Shown one piece after another: positions 36,523-49,939 of a stretch of DNA of 64,000 nucleotides. The position numbers and the translations under genes are program-made. Location: contig NZ_QDKM01000007.1 in NCBI RefSeq assembly GCF_003076755.1, positions 1 to 64,000 of the forward strand. Direction: 5' to 3'. Source of the DNA: Pararhodobacter oceanensis (GTDB lineage Bacteria; Pseudomonadota; Alphaproteobacteria; Rhodobacterales; Rhodobacteraceae). A model generated the notes under the pieces. The model saw only the letters and a program-made list of their open reading frames with translations. It did not search any database and was not told the origin of the DNA. Within the stretch, counting starts at the first letter, position 1; each line of letters opens with the position of its first letter.

Positions 36523-37784
36523 ACATCCCGTCCAACCGGCTGAGCACCCGCGCCATGGCCTTTATTCTGGCGGGTGGGCGCGGCTCGCGGCTCAACGAGT
36601 TGACCGACGCGCGCGCCAAACCGGCGGTCTATTTCGGCGGCAAATCGCGGATCATCGACTTTGCGCTCTCGAATGCGCTGAACTCGGGCATTCGCAAAAT
36701 GGCCGTGGCGACGCAGTATAAGGCGCATTCCTTGATCCGCCACTGCCAGCGCGGTTGGAGCTTTTTTCGCGCGGAACGCAATGAATATCTGGACATTCTG
36801 CCTGCCTCGCAGCGGGTCAGCGAGTCGATGTGGTATGAGGGCACCGCCGACGCGGTGTTTCAGAATATCGACATCATCGACAGCTATGATGTTGATTACG
36901 TTGTCATTCTTGCCGGTGACCATATCTATAAAATGGACTATGAGGTGATGCTGCGCGAGCATGTGGAAAACGGTGCCGATGTTACCGTCGGCTGTCTAAC
37001 GGTGCCGCGCGCCGAGGCGTCGGGCTTTGGCGTTATGCAGGTCAATCTGGCCGGACGGATCACCGATTTCATCGAAAAACCCGCCGATCCCCCGGGCCTG
37101 CCCGACGATCCGCAGAACACTCTGGCTTCGATGGGGATTTATGTGTTTCGCTGGAAGTTCCTGCGGCAACTGTTGATGGATGACGCCCATGACGCGAATT
37201 CCAGCCGCGATTTCGGCAGCGACATCATCCCGACGGTGGTCAGAAACGGCAAGGCGATGGCGCATCTGTTCGAGGATAGCTGCGTGCGCCACCGCCCCGA
37301 TGCTCCGGCCTATTGGCGCGATGTCGGCACGATTGATGCGTTCTGGAAGGCCAATATCGACCTGACGGATTTCGACCCAGACCTTGACCTCTGGCACCGC
37401 GAATGGCCGATCTGGACCTATTCCGAAAGCGTGCCACCGGCGAAATTCATTCATAACGAGGACAGCCGTCGCGGCGTCGCGATCTCGTCGCTGATCTCGG
37501 GCGGCTGCATCATTTCCGGCACCGAAGTGCGCAATTCGCTGATCTTCACCGGCGTGCGCTCGAACTCCTATTCAACGCTGCAAAGCGCGGTGATCCTGCC
37601 CTATGCGACGATCGGGCGTCACGCGCAATTGTCGAATGTGGTGATCGACCGCGGGGTGACTATCCCCGATCGGCTGGTGGTCGGCGAAGACCCTGAGCAG
37701 GACGCGCAGTGGTTTCGCGTCACCGAGGGCGGCGTGACATTGATCACCCAGACAATGCTCGACCGGCGGGCGGAGCAGCTATGA
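36519..37784 (+). CDS. glgC: Glucose-1-phosphate adenylyltransferase
   Basis: A 421-residue ADP-glucose pyrophosphorylase, the committed and regulated step of glycogen synthesis. The N-terminal nucleotide-binding loop is [20 protein letters not shown], followed by [20 protein letters not shown]; the substrate-binding lysine is in FIEKP. The C-terminal left-handed beta helix (about 310-421) holds the allosteric part. It is flanked by glgB and glgA with four-base overlaps on both sides. Confidence 0.97.
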   Translation: MNIPSNRLSTRAMAFILAGGRGSRLNELTDARAKPAVYFGGKSRIIDFALSNALNSGIRKMAVATQYKAHSLIRHCQRGWSFFRAERNEYLDILPASQRVSESMWYEGTADAVFQNIDIIDSYDVDYVVILAGDHIYKMDYEVMLREHVENGADVTVGCLTVPRAEASGFGVMQVNLAGRITDFIEKPADPPGLPDDPQNTLASMGIYVFRWKFLRQLLMDDAHDANSSRDFGSDIIPTVVRNGKAMAHLFEDSCVRHRPDAPAYWRDVGTIDAFWKANIDLTDFDPDLDLWHREWPIWTYSESVPPAKFIHNEDSRRGVAISSLISGGCIISGTEVRNSLIFTGVRSNSYSTLQSAVILPYATIGRHAQLSNVVIDRGVTIPDRLVVGEDPEQDAQWFRVTEGGVTLITQTMLDRRAEQL

Positions 37785-39232
37785 CCAGCTTGCGAAATAT
37801 CCTCGCCGTGGCGTCGGAATGCGCGCCCATGGTTAAGACCGGCGGTCTCGCCGATGTGGTCGGCGCCCTGCCCCATGCGCTGGCCCCACATGACCTCAAG
37901 ATCCGCACATTGATCCCCGGCTACCCCGCGGTGATGGCGCAAATCGGCAAGGCGAAACCGCTGTTCACCCGCAAAGATCTATTGGGCCATCCCGCGCGGA
38001 TCTTGGCCGCCAAATGCCACGGGTTGGACCTGTTGATCCTCGACGCGCCCGCGCTGTTTGCACGCGGCGGCACGCCCTATCTTGACGAGAGCGGCAAGGA
38101 CTGGCGCGACAATGACCTGCGCTTTGCCGCCCTCAGCTTTGCCGCCGCCGAGATCGCCGCAGGTGCGGTGAAAGACTGGCGGCCCGATGTGCTGCATCTG
38201 CATGATTGGCAGGCGGGATTAACGCCGGTCTATATGCAGGAAATGGGCGCGACGCAGCCCTGCGTGATGACCATCCACAATATGGCCTTCCACGGGCTGA
38301 CCTCGCGCAACCGCTTGAAATCACTACGTCTTCCCGCTTCGGGGTTCGACATAGACGGGTTTGAATACTACGGGCATATCTCGGCGCTCAAGGCCGGTCT
38401 GACCATGGCGCAAGCGCTGACCACGGTCAGCCCGACCTATGCGCAAGAGCTGATGACACCCGAGTTCGGCATGGGGCTAGACGGGGTGATCCGCGCCCGC
38501 GCTGGGGCGCTCACCGGCATTCTCAACGGGATCGACACCAACCTGTGGTGCCCGCAAAGCGATCCGGCGATCAAACCCTTTTCGTCCCCGGCGGGTAAGG
38601 CGCGCAACACGCAGGCCCTGCGCGCGGAATTCGGCCTTGCCGATAGCGACGGGCCGCTGGCGGTGGTGGTCTCGCGGCTGTCGGATCAAAAGGGGCTGGA
38701 CCTGCTGCTGCAAGCCCTGCCCGCCCTGATCGGACGCGGCGGACAATTGGCGCTTTTGGGCTCCGGCGACCGGCAGTTGGAACACGCTTGGTTAACCGCC
38801 GCCGCTGCAAACCCACAGCATATCGGTGTGCGCATCGGCTATGACGACGCGCTGTCGCGCCGCATGTTTGCCGGTGCCGACGCGGTGCTGGTGCCCTCAC
38901 GGTTTGAGCCTTGCGGGCTGACCCAGCTTTACGGTCTGCGCTACGGAGCGCTGCCGGTAGTCGCGCGCACCGGCGGGCTGGCTGATACGGTGATCCACGC
39001 CAATGCCGCCGCGCTGGCCACCAAATGCGCCACCGGCATCACTCATAAACCGGATTCGGTGCCCGCCCTCACCGCCGCTTTGACGCAGCTTTGCACGCTC
39101 TACGCCGATCAGCCGCTGTTTCAGCGCCTGCAAGGCAACGCCATGACGCAACCGGTCGGCTGGGAGGCCAGCGCGCCGCTCTATGCCGCGCTGTTCAACC
39201 GCCTCGCAACTGACGCTCAGGAGGCGCCATGA
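37781..39232 (+). CDS. glgA: Glycogen synthase (ADP-glucose)
   Basis: A 483-residue GT5 glucosyltransferase. The ADP-glucose binding signature [13 protein letters not shown] lies at residues about 19-31, and the second site is in [20 protein letters not shown] near the C-terminus. It elongates alpha-1,4-glucan from ADP-glucose made by GlgC. The ATG overlaps the glgC stop (37781-37784) and its own stop overlaps glgX. Confidence 0.97.
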   Translation: MTSLRNILAVASECAPMVKTGGLADVVGALPHALAPHDLKIRTLIPGYPAVMAQIGKAKPLFTRKDLLGHPARILAAKCHGLDLLILDAPALFARGGTPYLDESGKDWRDNDLRFAALSFAAAEIAAGAVKDWRPDVLHLHDWQAGLTPVYMQEMGATQPCVMTIHNMAFHGLTSRNRLKSLRLPASGFDIDGFEYYGHISALKAGLTMAQALTTVSPTYAQELMTPEFGMGLDGVIRARAGALTGILNGIDTNLWCPQSDPAIKPFSSPAGKARNTQALRAEFGLADSDGPLAVVVSRLSDQKGLDLLLQALPALIGRGGQLALLGSGDRQLEHAWLTAAAANPQHIGVRIGYDDALSRRMFAGADAVLVPSRFEPCGLTQLYGLRYGALPVVARTGGLADTVIHANAAALATKCATGITHKPDSVPALTAALTQLCTLYADQPLFQRLQGNAMTQPVGWEASAPLYAALFNRLATDAQEAP

Positions 39233-41306
39233 CACTGACAATCGAAGCCGGACGGCACGACCGCATCGGCACCAATTTCGACGGCGACGGGGTCAATTTC
39301 GCGATCTTTTCGGAACATGCGACGGCGGTGGAACTGTGTCTTTTCTCACCTGATGGCATGCGTGAAACCGACCGGATGTTCCTGCCCGAGCGCAGCGGCT
39401 GGATCTGGCACGGGCGGGTGCCCGGCCTCTGCCCCGGCCAGCGCTATGGCTACCGCGTGCATGGGCCGTTTGCGCCCGAAGATGGCCACCGGTTTAACCC
39501 CAACAAACTGCTGCTGGACCCCTATGCCAAGCGGATCACCGGCCACCCGCGCTGGTCGGATGCGCTGTTCGGCTATAATCCCGGCGCAAAAACGCTGGAT
39601 CTGACCTATTCAACCCGCGATTCCGCGCGCTTTATGCCCAAATGCGTGGTCGAAGATCCCAGTTTCAACTGGGGCAATGACCGCCCGCTGGCAACGCCCG
39701 CCAATGAAACGATTATCTATGAGGCGCATGTCAAAGGGCTGACCCGCAACATGGAGTGCGCCCATCCCGGCAGCTTTCTGGGGCTGGCCTCGGATCAGGC
39801 GATCGACCATCTGGTCGATCTCGGCATCACCGCGATTGAACTCTTGCCGGTCCAGTCTTTTCTCAACGATCGCTGGCTGGTCGAGAAACGTCTGACAAAT
39901 TATTGGGGATATCAGACATTAGGCTTTTTCGCCCCTGAACCGCGCTACATGACCCATGGAAAGATCAATGAATTCCAACACATGGTCGCGCGTCTTCATG
40001 CGGCAGGGATCGAGGTTATTCTCGATGTTGTCTATAACCATACCTGCGAAGGCAGTGAGTTGGGGCCGACCCTGTCATTCCGCGGGATCGACAACAAAAG
40101 CTACTACCGCCTCGCCCCCAATCCGCGCCATTACATCAATGACACCGGCTGCGGCAACACGCTGAACCTTGATCACCCGATGGTCCTGCGCATGGTGATG
40201 GACAGCCTGCGCTACTGGGTCGAGGTGATGCATATTGACGGGTTTCGCTTTGATCTGGCCTCAACGCTGGCGCGCGATGACCACGGGTTTCAGCCCAACT
40301 CGGCGTTCTTTGCCGCGATCCGGCAAGATCCGGTGCTCAACCGCGTGAAACTGATCGCCGAGCCTTGGGATATCGGCCCCGGAGGCTATCAATTGGGCGC
40401 TTTTCCCAATCCGTTTATGGAGTGGAACGACAAATACCGCGACGGGGTGCGCCGGTTCTGGCGCCGCGATCACCGGCCTGCACCGGAACTCGCCGCCCGC
40501 ATCACCGGCTCGGCGATCCAGTTTGATCATTCCGGCCGGATGGCGACCAGTTCGGTCAATTTCATCGCCGCCCATGACGGGTTCAACCTGATGGATATGG
40601 TCAGCTACGCGCAGAAAAACAACATCGCCAATGGCGAGGATAACCGCGACGGCCACTCCGAGAATTACTCGGATAATATGGGCGTTGACGGGCCCACCGA
40701 CGACATTCAGGTCAATGAAATGCGGGCCCTGCGGCGGCGCAATCTGATGGCGACGCTGCTGCTCTCGCAGGGCACGCCGATGATCCTTGCGGGCGACGAG
40801 ATCGGCCACACGCAACAGGGCAATAACAACGCCTATTGTCAGGACAGCGAGATTTCATGGCTGGATTGGGCGCAGGCCGATGTGGAGATGCTCGCCTTCA
40901 CCAAACGATTGATTGAGTTCAGAAAAAACCATCCGATCCTGCGGCAGAAACTGTTCCTGCACTCGAAAGCGCGCAGTTCTGACGGCAAGGCTGATGTGCT
41001 CTGGTGGCACCCCGAGGGCCGCCGGATGAGTGCTGCCGATTGGGAGGATCCGGCGCTTAGTTTCGTCTGCGTCGAGATGCGCACTGCCAGCGACACACCC
41101 GCCTATTCCGACCTCGAATATGCGCTGTTCATGGTGTTCAACGCCGGTGCCGCGCAAGAGATTTCCCTGCCGCCAACGCCGGACGGGATGATCTGGTCGC
41201 GGCGGATCAATTCCTATGCCCCCGAGGCCCCGCATGAACGCATCGCCTTTGGCAAATTAACCGTGCCCGCGCATTCGGTCTCGGCACTGGTGCTGGACAG
41301 CGACAC

Positions 41307-41310
<4 letters not shown>
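39229..41310 (+). CDS. glgX: Glycogen debranching enzyme
   Basis: A 693-residue GH13 isoamylase-type enzyme that cuts alpha-1,6 branches left after phosphorylase action. The N-terminal CBM48 is followed by IYEAHVKGLTRNMECAHPGS, the catalytic Asp in DGFRFDLASTLAR, the acid in LIAEPWDIGPGGYQLG, and AAHDGFNLMDMVSY. Length fits GlgX. Coupled by four-base overlaps to glgA and malQ. Confidence 0.96.
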
Positions 41311-44773
<3,463 letters not shown>

Positions 44774-44800
44774 ACAACGGCGCTGGCGCGGCTCTCGAAC

Positions 44801-44946
44801 GGTGCGTGCAAAGCACACACCCTACGGCTGTTTCGAGGCCAGGAGGCGTGGGTCCATAGCGCCGCCTAGGGTCACTTGGGCCTTCAGGGGGCGTTGCCCC
44901 CTCGCCCGTGCCGGGCTCACCCCCAGGATATTTCTGGACAGATGAG
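44801..44946. repeat. Intergenic repeat block typical of Rhodobacterales
   Basis: Two motifs lie between pgm and ccdA. The first is a near-perfect hairpin, GGTGCGTGC-AAA-GCACACACC at 44801-44821. The second is a hairpin AGGGGGC-GTT-GCCCCCT at 44886-44902, followed by CCCCCAGGATATTTCTGGA and CAGATGAG at 44920-44946. I recognise both styles as dispersed intergenic units of this order. They stand between convergent genes and may end transcripts. Genome-wide copy number is the test. Confidence 0.55.
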
Positions 44947-45023
44947 GGGGCTGTCGGCGTGCACTGACTTCGGCGCTTGGTCCGGCTGCATGTGCTCGGT
45001 CGCGGGGCGGTGGACGAAAGGCG

Positions 45024-45776
45024 TTAGCCGAGGGATTGCAGGGTCGGGAAGGTGTCGAGGAGCCAGAAGGACACGCTAGCCATCGCGCCGGTGATCAGCG
45101 CAAGGCCAACGATGATCAACAAGACACCCATAGCTTTCTCGATCACCCCGAGCCAGGGTTTGATGCGGTTCATCAGGGTCATCGAGCGGCTGATAAAGAT
45201 CGCCGCCAAGAGGAACGGCACGCCGAGACCAAGGGCATAGACCCCGAGCAGCGCGGTGCCGCGGGCCACCGAGCCCTCGGAGGCAGCCAGAGTGATGATC
45301 ATGCCGAGGATCGGACCGATGCAGGGGGTCCAGCCGAAGGCAAACGCCAGACCAAGCACATAGGCTCCAAAGGCCGAGCCGCCACGGTTGCCAGCCTCGA
45401 GACGAGCCTCGCGCATCAGGAAGCCAATGCGGAACAGGCCGAGGAAATGCAGACCCATGATCACCACCACCACGCCGGCGATCTGGGCGAATAGCTCGCG
45501 GTGAAATAGGAACACCTGCCCGAGGGTGGAAGCGGTGAAGCCGAGGAACAGGAAGACCGTGCTCAGCCCCATGACAAAGAACAGAGCGGGCAAAGTGGCG
45601 CGGCTGGGGCCTTTGCTGTCTTCGGTCAGGTCGCGCATCGAGATGCCCGACATATAGGCCAGATAGGGCGGCACGATGGGCAGCACACAGGGGCTGAGAA
45701 AGGACAGCAGACCGGCCAGCAGGGCCACGGCAAGTGACGGCATCAGCGCGGCGTCGAAGAGGTCAATTCCGAACAT
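45024..45776 (-). CDS. ccdA: Cytochrome c biogenesis protein CcdA
   Basis: A 250-residue inner-membrane protein with six spans. The hallmark cysteines are in FLSPCVLPIVPPYLAYMSG (span 1) and FGWTPCIGPILGMI (span 4). CcdA passes reducing equivalents from cytoplasmic thioredoxin to periplasmic thiol proteins used in cytochrome c maturation. Start MFGIDLFDAALMPSL. It stands alone on the minus strand between the repeat block and rne. Confidence 0.93.
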   Translation of the reverse strand: MFGIDLFDAALMPSLAVALLAGLLSFLSPCVLPIVPPYLAYMSGISMRDLTEDSKGPSRATLPALFFVMGLSTVFLFLGFTASTLGQVFLFHRELFAQIAGVVVVIMGLHFLGLFRIGFLMREARLEAGNRGGSAFGAYVLGLAFAFGWTPCIGPILGMIITLAASEGSVARGTALLGVYALGLGVPFLLAAIFISRSMTLMNRIKPWLGVIEKAMGVLLIIVGLALITGAMASVSFWLLDTFPTLQSLG

Positions 45777-45830
45777 CAGGGTCCCCGGGAGTATCTGCGG
45801 CCCGGGGCAAGGCCGGGTGGCTCAGGTATA

Positions 45831-45859
45831 GGAAAACGCCCCCCGTTGTCACGGGGGGC
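45831..45859 (-). terminator. Terminator downstream of rne
   Basis: A perfect nine-pair stem, GCCCCCCGT (45838-45846) with ACGGGGGGC (45851-45859) and a TGTC loop, lies 25 bases past the rne stop. On the minus strand it is followed by GTTTTCC, so it can act as an intrinsic terminator for rne. Confidence 0.7.
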
Positions 45860-45883
45860 GCGGTCACATTCCCTCTATCGCGC

Positions 45884-48800
45884 TCACTCTTTGCGCGACC
45901 ACCAGCCGACGCGTCTTGGCTTGCGCGGCGCTTCGGGTGCGGGCTCTGCTGCTGCGGTTTCGGGTTCCGCGGCAGGCATAGGCTCGGCGGTCTCCTCCGG
46001 CGCTTCCGGCTCAGCGGTGGCCTCCGGCGCGGCCTCGGTTGCCGGTTCGGCGGCGGGTTCGCTCGGCGTTTCCGCCTCTGGCGTCGCTGCAGCCTCTGCC
46101 ACAGCCTCGGCAGCCGGAACCTCAGCACTCGCAACTTCTGCAACTGGTGCGTCGGTTGCAGGCTCGGTGGTCACAGCTTCCGCGACGGGTGCTGGCGTTT
46201 CGGCACTCGCCGCCTCGGCGGCGGCCTTCGACGGGCGCCGCGCGCGGGTGCGCTTTTTCGGCGCAGGCGCCTCGGCAGCGTCGCTCGCAGCGTCGGTGGC
46301 TTCGGCGCTTGCCTCGGTCACCGTTTCGCTTGCGGCCTCGGCAGACGCCTCAGACGCTGCCTCGTCATCGCCGGACTTTTTGCGGCTGCGGCTGCGGCGT
46401 TTACGTGCGGGTTTTGCGCTCTCGCCCTCTGCCGTATCCACCGATGACGCCTCGGCGCCGTCGGTTACCGGAGCATCCCCGGCATCAGATCCATCGGTGG
46501 ATGCATCAGACTGCCCATTGGATTGGCCGTCAGACCCACCCTCGGAGCCGTTATCGGAGCCACCGTCACCGCGCTGCTCGCCGTTCTGGTCGCTGCCACC
46601 ACGGCGCCGACGCCGACGCCGACGCTTGCGCTTACCGCCGTCACCGTTGTCCGACTGGCTGTCGTCATCACGACTGGTCGCCTGATCGTCGCTGTCCTGC
46701 GGCGCCTCGCTGGCTTCATTCGCGTCACTCTCGGCCTCGTCATCCCATGCGTTGTCGCTCAACTCATCGTCGAGGTCGGACATGGTTTTGGCGTCGAGAG
46801 ACACGACCGCAGAGGGCGCGATGGTGACGATCCGCGTCGCGGTCTTGAACTTCTCGATGGTGTAATCGGGGCTGATCAGCGAGGTATCCGCCTCGAGCCG
46901 GATCGCCATCCCGTAGCGGGCCTCAATCTGGGCGATATGCTCGCGTTTGGTGTTGAACAGATAGTTCACCACCTCGGTCGGCGCCTTGACCAACACTTCC
47001 TTCGAGCGGTCGCGTGTGCCCTCTTCTTCCAGCGCGCGCAGGATCTGCAGTGCCAGCGAGTTGTCCGAGCGGATCAAGCCGGTGCCGTGGCAATGGGCGC
47101 AGGGCTGCGTCGTCGCCTCGAGCATACCTGGACGCAGGCGCTGGCGGCTCATCTCCATCAGACCGAAGGCCGAGATGCGGCCGACCTGAATGCGCGCGCG
47201 GTCGGTGCGCAGCGCGTCTTTCATGCGCTTTTCCACCGAGGCGTTGTTACGGCGCTCTTCCATGTCGATGAAGTCGATCACGATCAGACCGGCCAGATCG
47301 CGCAGACGCAACTGGCGGGCGACCTCATCGGCGGCCTCAAGGTTGGTCTTCAGCGCGGTGTCCTCAATCGAGCCCTCGCGGGTCGATTTGCCCGAGTTCA
47401 CGTCGATCGCGACCAAAGCCTCGGTGACGCCAATCACGATATAGCCGCCGGATTTCAGCTGCACGGTCGGGTTGAACATGCTGCCGAGGTAGCTTTCGAC
47501 CTGATAGCGCGCGAACAGCGGCATGGTCTCGCGGTAGGGGCGCACATTCTTGGCGTGCGAGGGCATGATCATTTTCATGAAGTCTTTGGCGGTGCGGTAG
47601 CCAGCCTCGCCCTCGACCAGAACCTCGTCAATATCCCGGTTATAAAGGTCGCGGATCGAGCGTTTGATCAGGTTGCCTTCTTCATAGATAGGTGCCGGTG
47701 CAATCGACTTGAGGGTCAATTCGCGGACCCGCTCCCAGACGCGGAACAGATACTCGTAGTCGCGACGGATTTCCGGCTTGGTGCGGTTCGCGCCTGCGGT
47801 GCGGATGATCAGACCGGCGCCTTCGGGCACCGAAATTTCACCGGCGATTTCCTTGAGTTTCTTGCGGTCGGCGGCATTGGTGATCTTGCGGCTGATGCCA
47901 CCACCGCGCGCGGTATTAGGCATCAATACGCAGTAGCGACCGGCCAGCGACAGATAGGTGGTCAGTGCCGCGCCTTTGTTGCCGCGCTCTTCCTTGACCA
48001 CCTGCACCAGCATGATCTGGCGCACTTTGATCACTTCTTGAATCTTGTAGCGGCGGGCACGGGGGCGACGCGGCGGGCGCACCTCGTCCTGCACGTCTTC
48101 GTCGGCGACCGATTCGATCTGGCTGTCGTTCTCGCTGGCGAAATCGGCGGCGCGGTAGGGTTCCGGCTCGTCGTCGGAGTGATCACCCGAGTCGTTGTTG
48201 CCTGAGTCGTCGCTGCCCGAGGTGTCGTTACCGGGCTCGTCGTTACCAGCAGCTTGGTCATCGGAGGATGCGTCAGCGTCGTCGCTCTCGGTCTCGCCCT
48301 CATCCTCGCCGAGATCGACCACATCCATGGCGCCGTAAGTGACCTTATCCATCCCTTCGGCATTCGCCGCGATGGCGCCGCCCGAGGGGTTGGGGTTGGT
48401 GTCATTTGCCGTGCTCTCGTCCTGCGCGGGCTCGGCGGTGTCGGCCTCGGTTTCAGCAGCCTCGGGGGTAGGTTCGGCGGGGGCATCAGCAGCCTCAGCT
48501 TCCACCACCGGTGCTTCTTCGGCGGTCTCTTCCGGTGCCGCGTCAACAGTTTCCTCGGCGACAGCTGGATCTGCCGGAGTATCTTCGCTGGCGACAGCCG
48601 CTTCCGCCGGTGCGTCCTCTTGCGCGTCAACTGCCGCAGGTTCTGCGCTATCGGCGGCTTCAGGCGTCGCGGCGCCTTGCGCAGGCGCATCAACCGTCTC
48701 GGCTTCGGCAGGCGCGGCGGTCTCGGCGACCGGCTCGGCAACGGTTTCAGCGACAGGCTCGGCGGCCGTCTGCTCGGCGGTCGCCTGCTCTGCAGGCGCC

Positions 48801-49393
48801 TGATCGCTCGCTTTTACCGTGTCGCCATGCGCCTTTGCATCGCCGTTCTCGGGCTTTGCATCAACAGCCGGCACCGCCTCGGCAGTGGTCTCGCCATTGG
48901 TATCGAGGTTGTCCTCGGCGCTTACGCTCTTGGCTTTGTCGTCGCTGTTTGACGAGCGGCGGCGACGCGTACGGCGACCGGAGCCTTTGCCATTGCCGCC
49001 CCCGTTGCCATTGCCGTTGCCGTCAGCAGAAGCGCCGTTGCCATTCCCAGAATTGCCATTTCCATGACCTCCTCCATTGCCGTTATCATCCTCCTGCTCA
49101 CGGGCCAGAGCACGCTCTTCAGCCAGCAGCGCCTCGCGATCCGCGACGGGGATTTGATAGTAATCGGGGTGAATTTCCGCAAAGGCCAAGAACCCGTGGC
49201 GATTGCCACCGTAATCGACAAAGGCCGCCTGCAGCGACGGCTCGACGCGCGTAACCTTGGCTAGATAGATGTTGCCAGCGAGCTGGCGCTTGTGGATGGT
49301 CTCAAAATCGAATTCCTCGACCTTGTTGCCGTCCACCACCACAACGCGGGTTTCTTCCGCGTGTGTGGCGTCAATAAGTAGCTTCTTTCCCAT
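45884..49393 (-). CDS. rne: Ribonuclease E with a long acidic insertion
   Basis: A 1169-residue endoribonuclease that initiates mRNA decay and processes rRNA and tRNA precursors. The start is MGKKLLIDATHAEETRVVVV, a bacterial RNase E/G N-terminus. The S1 domain begins at about residue 36 (LAGNIYLAKVTRVEPSLQAA) and is interrupted at about 101-440 by Gly/Asn repeats, an Arg cluster and Ala/Glu/Asp-rich sequence. It resumes at RRYKIQEVIKVRQIMLVQVV. The DNase I-like region contains IDVNSGKST and DLAGLIVIDFIDME; the zinc link is CAHCHGTG. The C-terminal 330 residues are a disordered, acidic and Arg-rich scaffold ending PRKPRRVGWWSRKE. The in-frame ATG at 49426 is rejected because family proteins start at MGKK-like sequences. 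Confidence 0.95.
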   Translation of the reverse strand: MGKKLLIDATHAEETRVVVVDGNKVEEFDFETIHKRQLAGNIYLAKVTRVEPSLQAAFVDYGGNRHGFLAFAEIHPDYYQIPVADREALLAEERALAREQEDDNGNGGGHGNGNSGNGNGASADGNGNGNGGGNGKGSGRRTRRRRSSNSDDKAKSVSAEDNLDTNGETTAEAVPAVDAKPENGDAKAHGDTVKASDQAPAEQATAEQTAAEPVAETVAEPVAETAAPAEAETVDAPAQGAATPEAADSAEPAAVDAQEDAPAEAAVASEDTPADPAVAEETVDAAPEETAEEAPVVEAEAADAPAEPTPEAAETEADTAEPAQDESTANDTNPNPSGGAIAANAEGMDKVTYGAMDVVDLGEDEGETESDDADASSDDQAAGNDEPGNDTSGSDDSGNNDSGDHSDDEPEPYRAADFASENDSQIESVADEDVQDEVRPPRRPRARRYKIQEVIKVRQIMLVQVVKEERGNKGAALTTYLSLAGRYCVLMPNTARGGGISRKITNAADRKKLKEIAGEISVPEGAGLIIRTAGANRTKPEIRRDYEYLFRVWERVRELTLKSIAPAPIYEEGNLIKRSIRDLYNRDIDEVLVEGEAGYRTAKDFMKMIMPSHAKNVRPYRETMPLFARYQVESYLGSMFNPTVQLKSGGYIVIGVTEALVAIDVNSGKSTREGSIEDTALKTNLEAADEVARQLRLRDLAGLIVIDFIDMEERRNNASVEKRMKDALRTDRARIQVGRISAFGLMEMSRQRLRPGMLEATTQPCAHCHGTGLIRSDNSLALQILRALEEEGTRDRSKEVLVKAPTEVVNYLFNTKREHIAQIEARYGMAIRLEADTSLISPDYTIEKFKTATRIVTIAPSAVVSLDAKTMSDLDDELSDNAWDDEAESDANEASEAPQDSDDQATSRDDDSQSDNGDGGKRKRRRRRRRRGGSDQNGEQRGDGGSDNGSEGGSDGQSNGQSDASTDGSDAGDAPVTDGAEASSVDTAEGESAKPARKRRSRSRKKSGDDEAASEASAEAASETVTEASAEATDAASDAAEAPAPKKRTRARRPSKAAAEAASAETPAPVAEAVTTEPATDAPVAEVASAEVPAAEAVAEAAATPEAETPSEPAAEPATEAAPEATAEPEAPEETAEPMPAAEPETAAAEPAPEAPRKPRRVGWWSRKE

Positions 49394-49939
49394 AATATCC
49401 TGCTTACCCCACGCCGATGCGCGCAAGACCCAGAGGGCCCACGCGGAATTGGATCACGGGGAATGGTGTGGGCGATACAGGGCAGCAGCAATCGCAGGGC
49501 GGCGCCTATGCGCGGCCCGTTCACGGATCTTGCTGATGCTCTTCGTTGCATCGCGGTTTCATGCTCCGGCACCCTAAAGCGAAACGCATCGGATGCCCGT
49601 TCAAGACCAGATGGACACAAGCCTCATCCGGCATTCCAGCGGCTTTTGAGGGCCGATCCCACCCACGTCACGACCAAAAAACAGGGAGGCGCGGGCTGTG
49701 AATTTCTTCCGGAGCGTGTAACGCGACACGTCCGTTCTATAAACATAGGGTCTATGAGTGGCCTCCTGCAATGGCTAATTGCAAATATCCACTGTTCATT
49801 TCGCCCCGATTGCGGCTCACGCAGCGTGAATTGCGCACAATTGTCAGGAAAATCGCGAAAAATGCGCGCAAATAGGCATCAAAGCCACGCACACTATGCT
49901 GCGCGTGGCTTTGGGTAGGGCCGCATAGACCGCCGGAAA
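49394..49939. other. Long leader/promoter region of rne
   Basis: This 546-base stretch between the rne start and dctD has no convincing gene; open frames within it are short and unlike proteins. It probably holds the rne promoter and a long untranslated leader. In several bacteria rne is autoregulated through its leader, so length here may be meaningful. A hairpin at 49880-49913 at the far end belongs to dctD. Confidence 0.5.
49880..49913 (-). terminator. Hairpin terminator downstream of dctD
   Basis: CAAAGCCACGC (49880-49890) and GCGTGGCTTTG (49903-49913) form a perfect 11-pair stem with a 12-base loop, 26 bases past the dctD stop. On the minus strand it is followed by a T-rich but interrupted stretch ending GCATTTTTC, so termination is plausible. 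Confidence 0.6.

Noticed and set aside
46595-46632. Short-period GCCGAC-like repeat resembling a microsatellite or CRISPR-like run.
   Set aside because: It is the codon run for an arginine cluster in the RNase E C-terminal scaffold and lies in frame.
46523-48205. A 560-codon open frame on the plus strand.
   Set aside because: Antisense of the catalytic part of rne; composition reflects the reverse of RNase E codons.
48900-49090. Repetitive GGN/AAT-type sequence that might be a structural repeat.
   Set aside because: It encodes the Gly/Asn-rich start of the RNase E insert, in frame; no spacers or conserved unit as in CRISPR.
49463-49918. A 151-codon plus-strand frame in the rne leader.
   Set aside because: No ribosome site, no motif, biased composition; the region is better read as promoter and leader.
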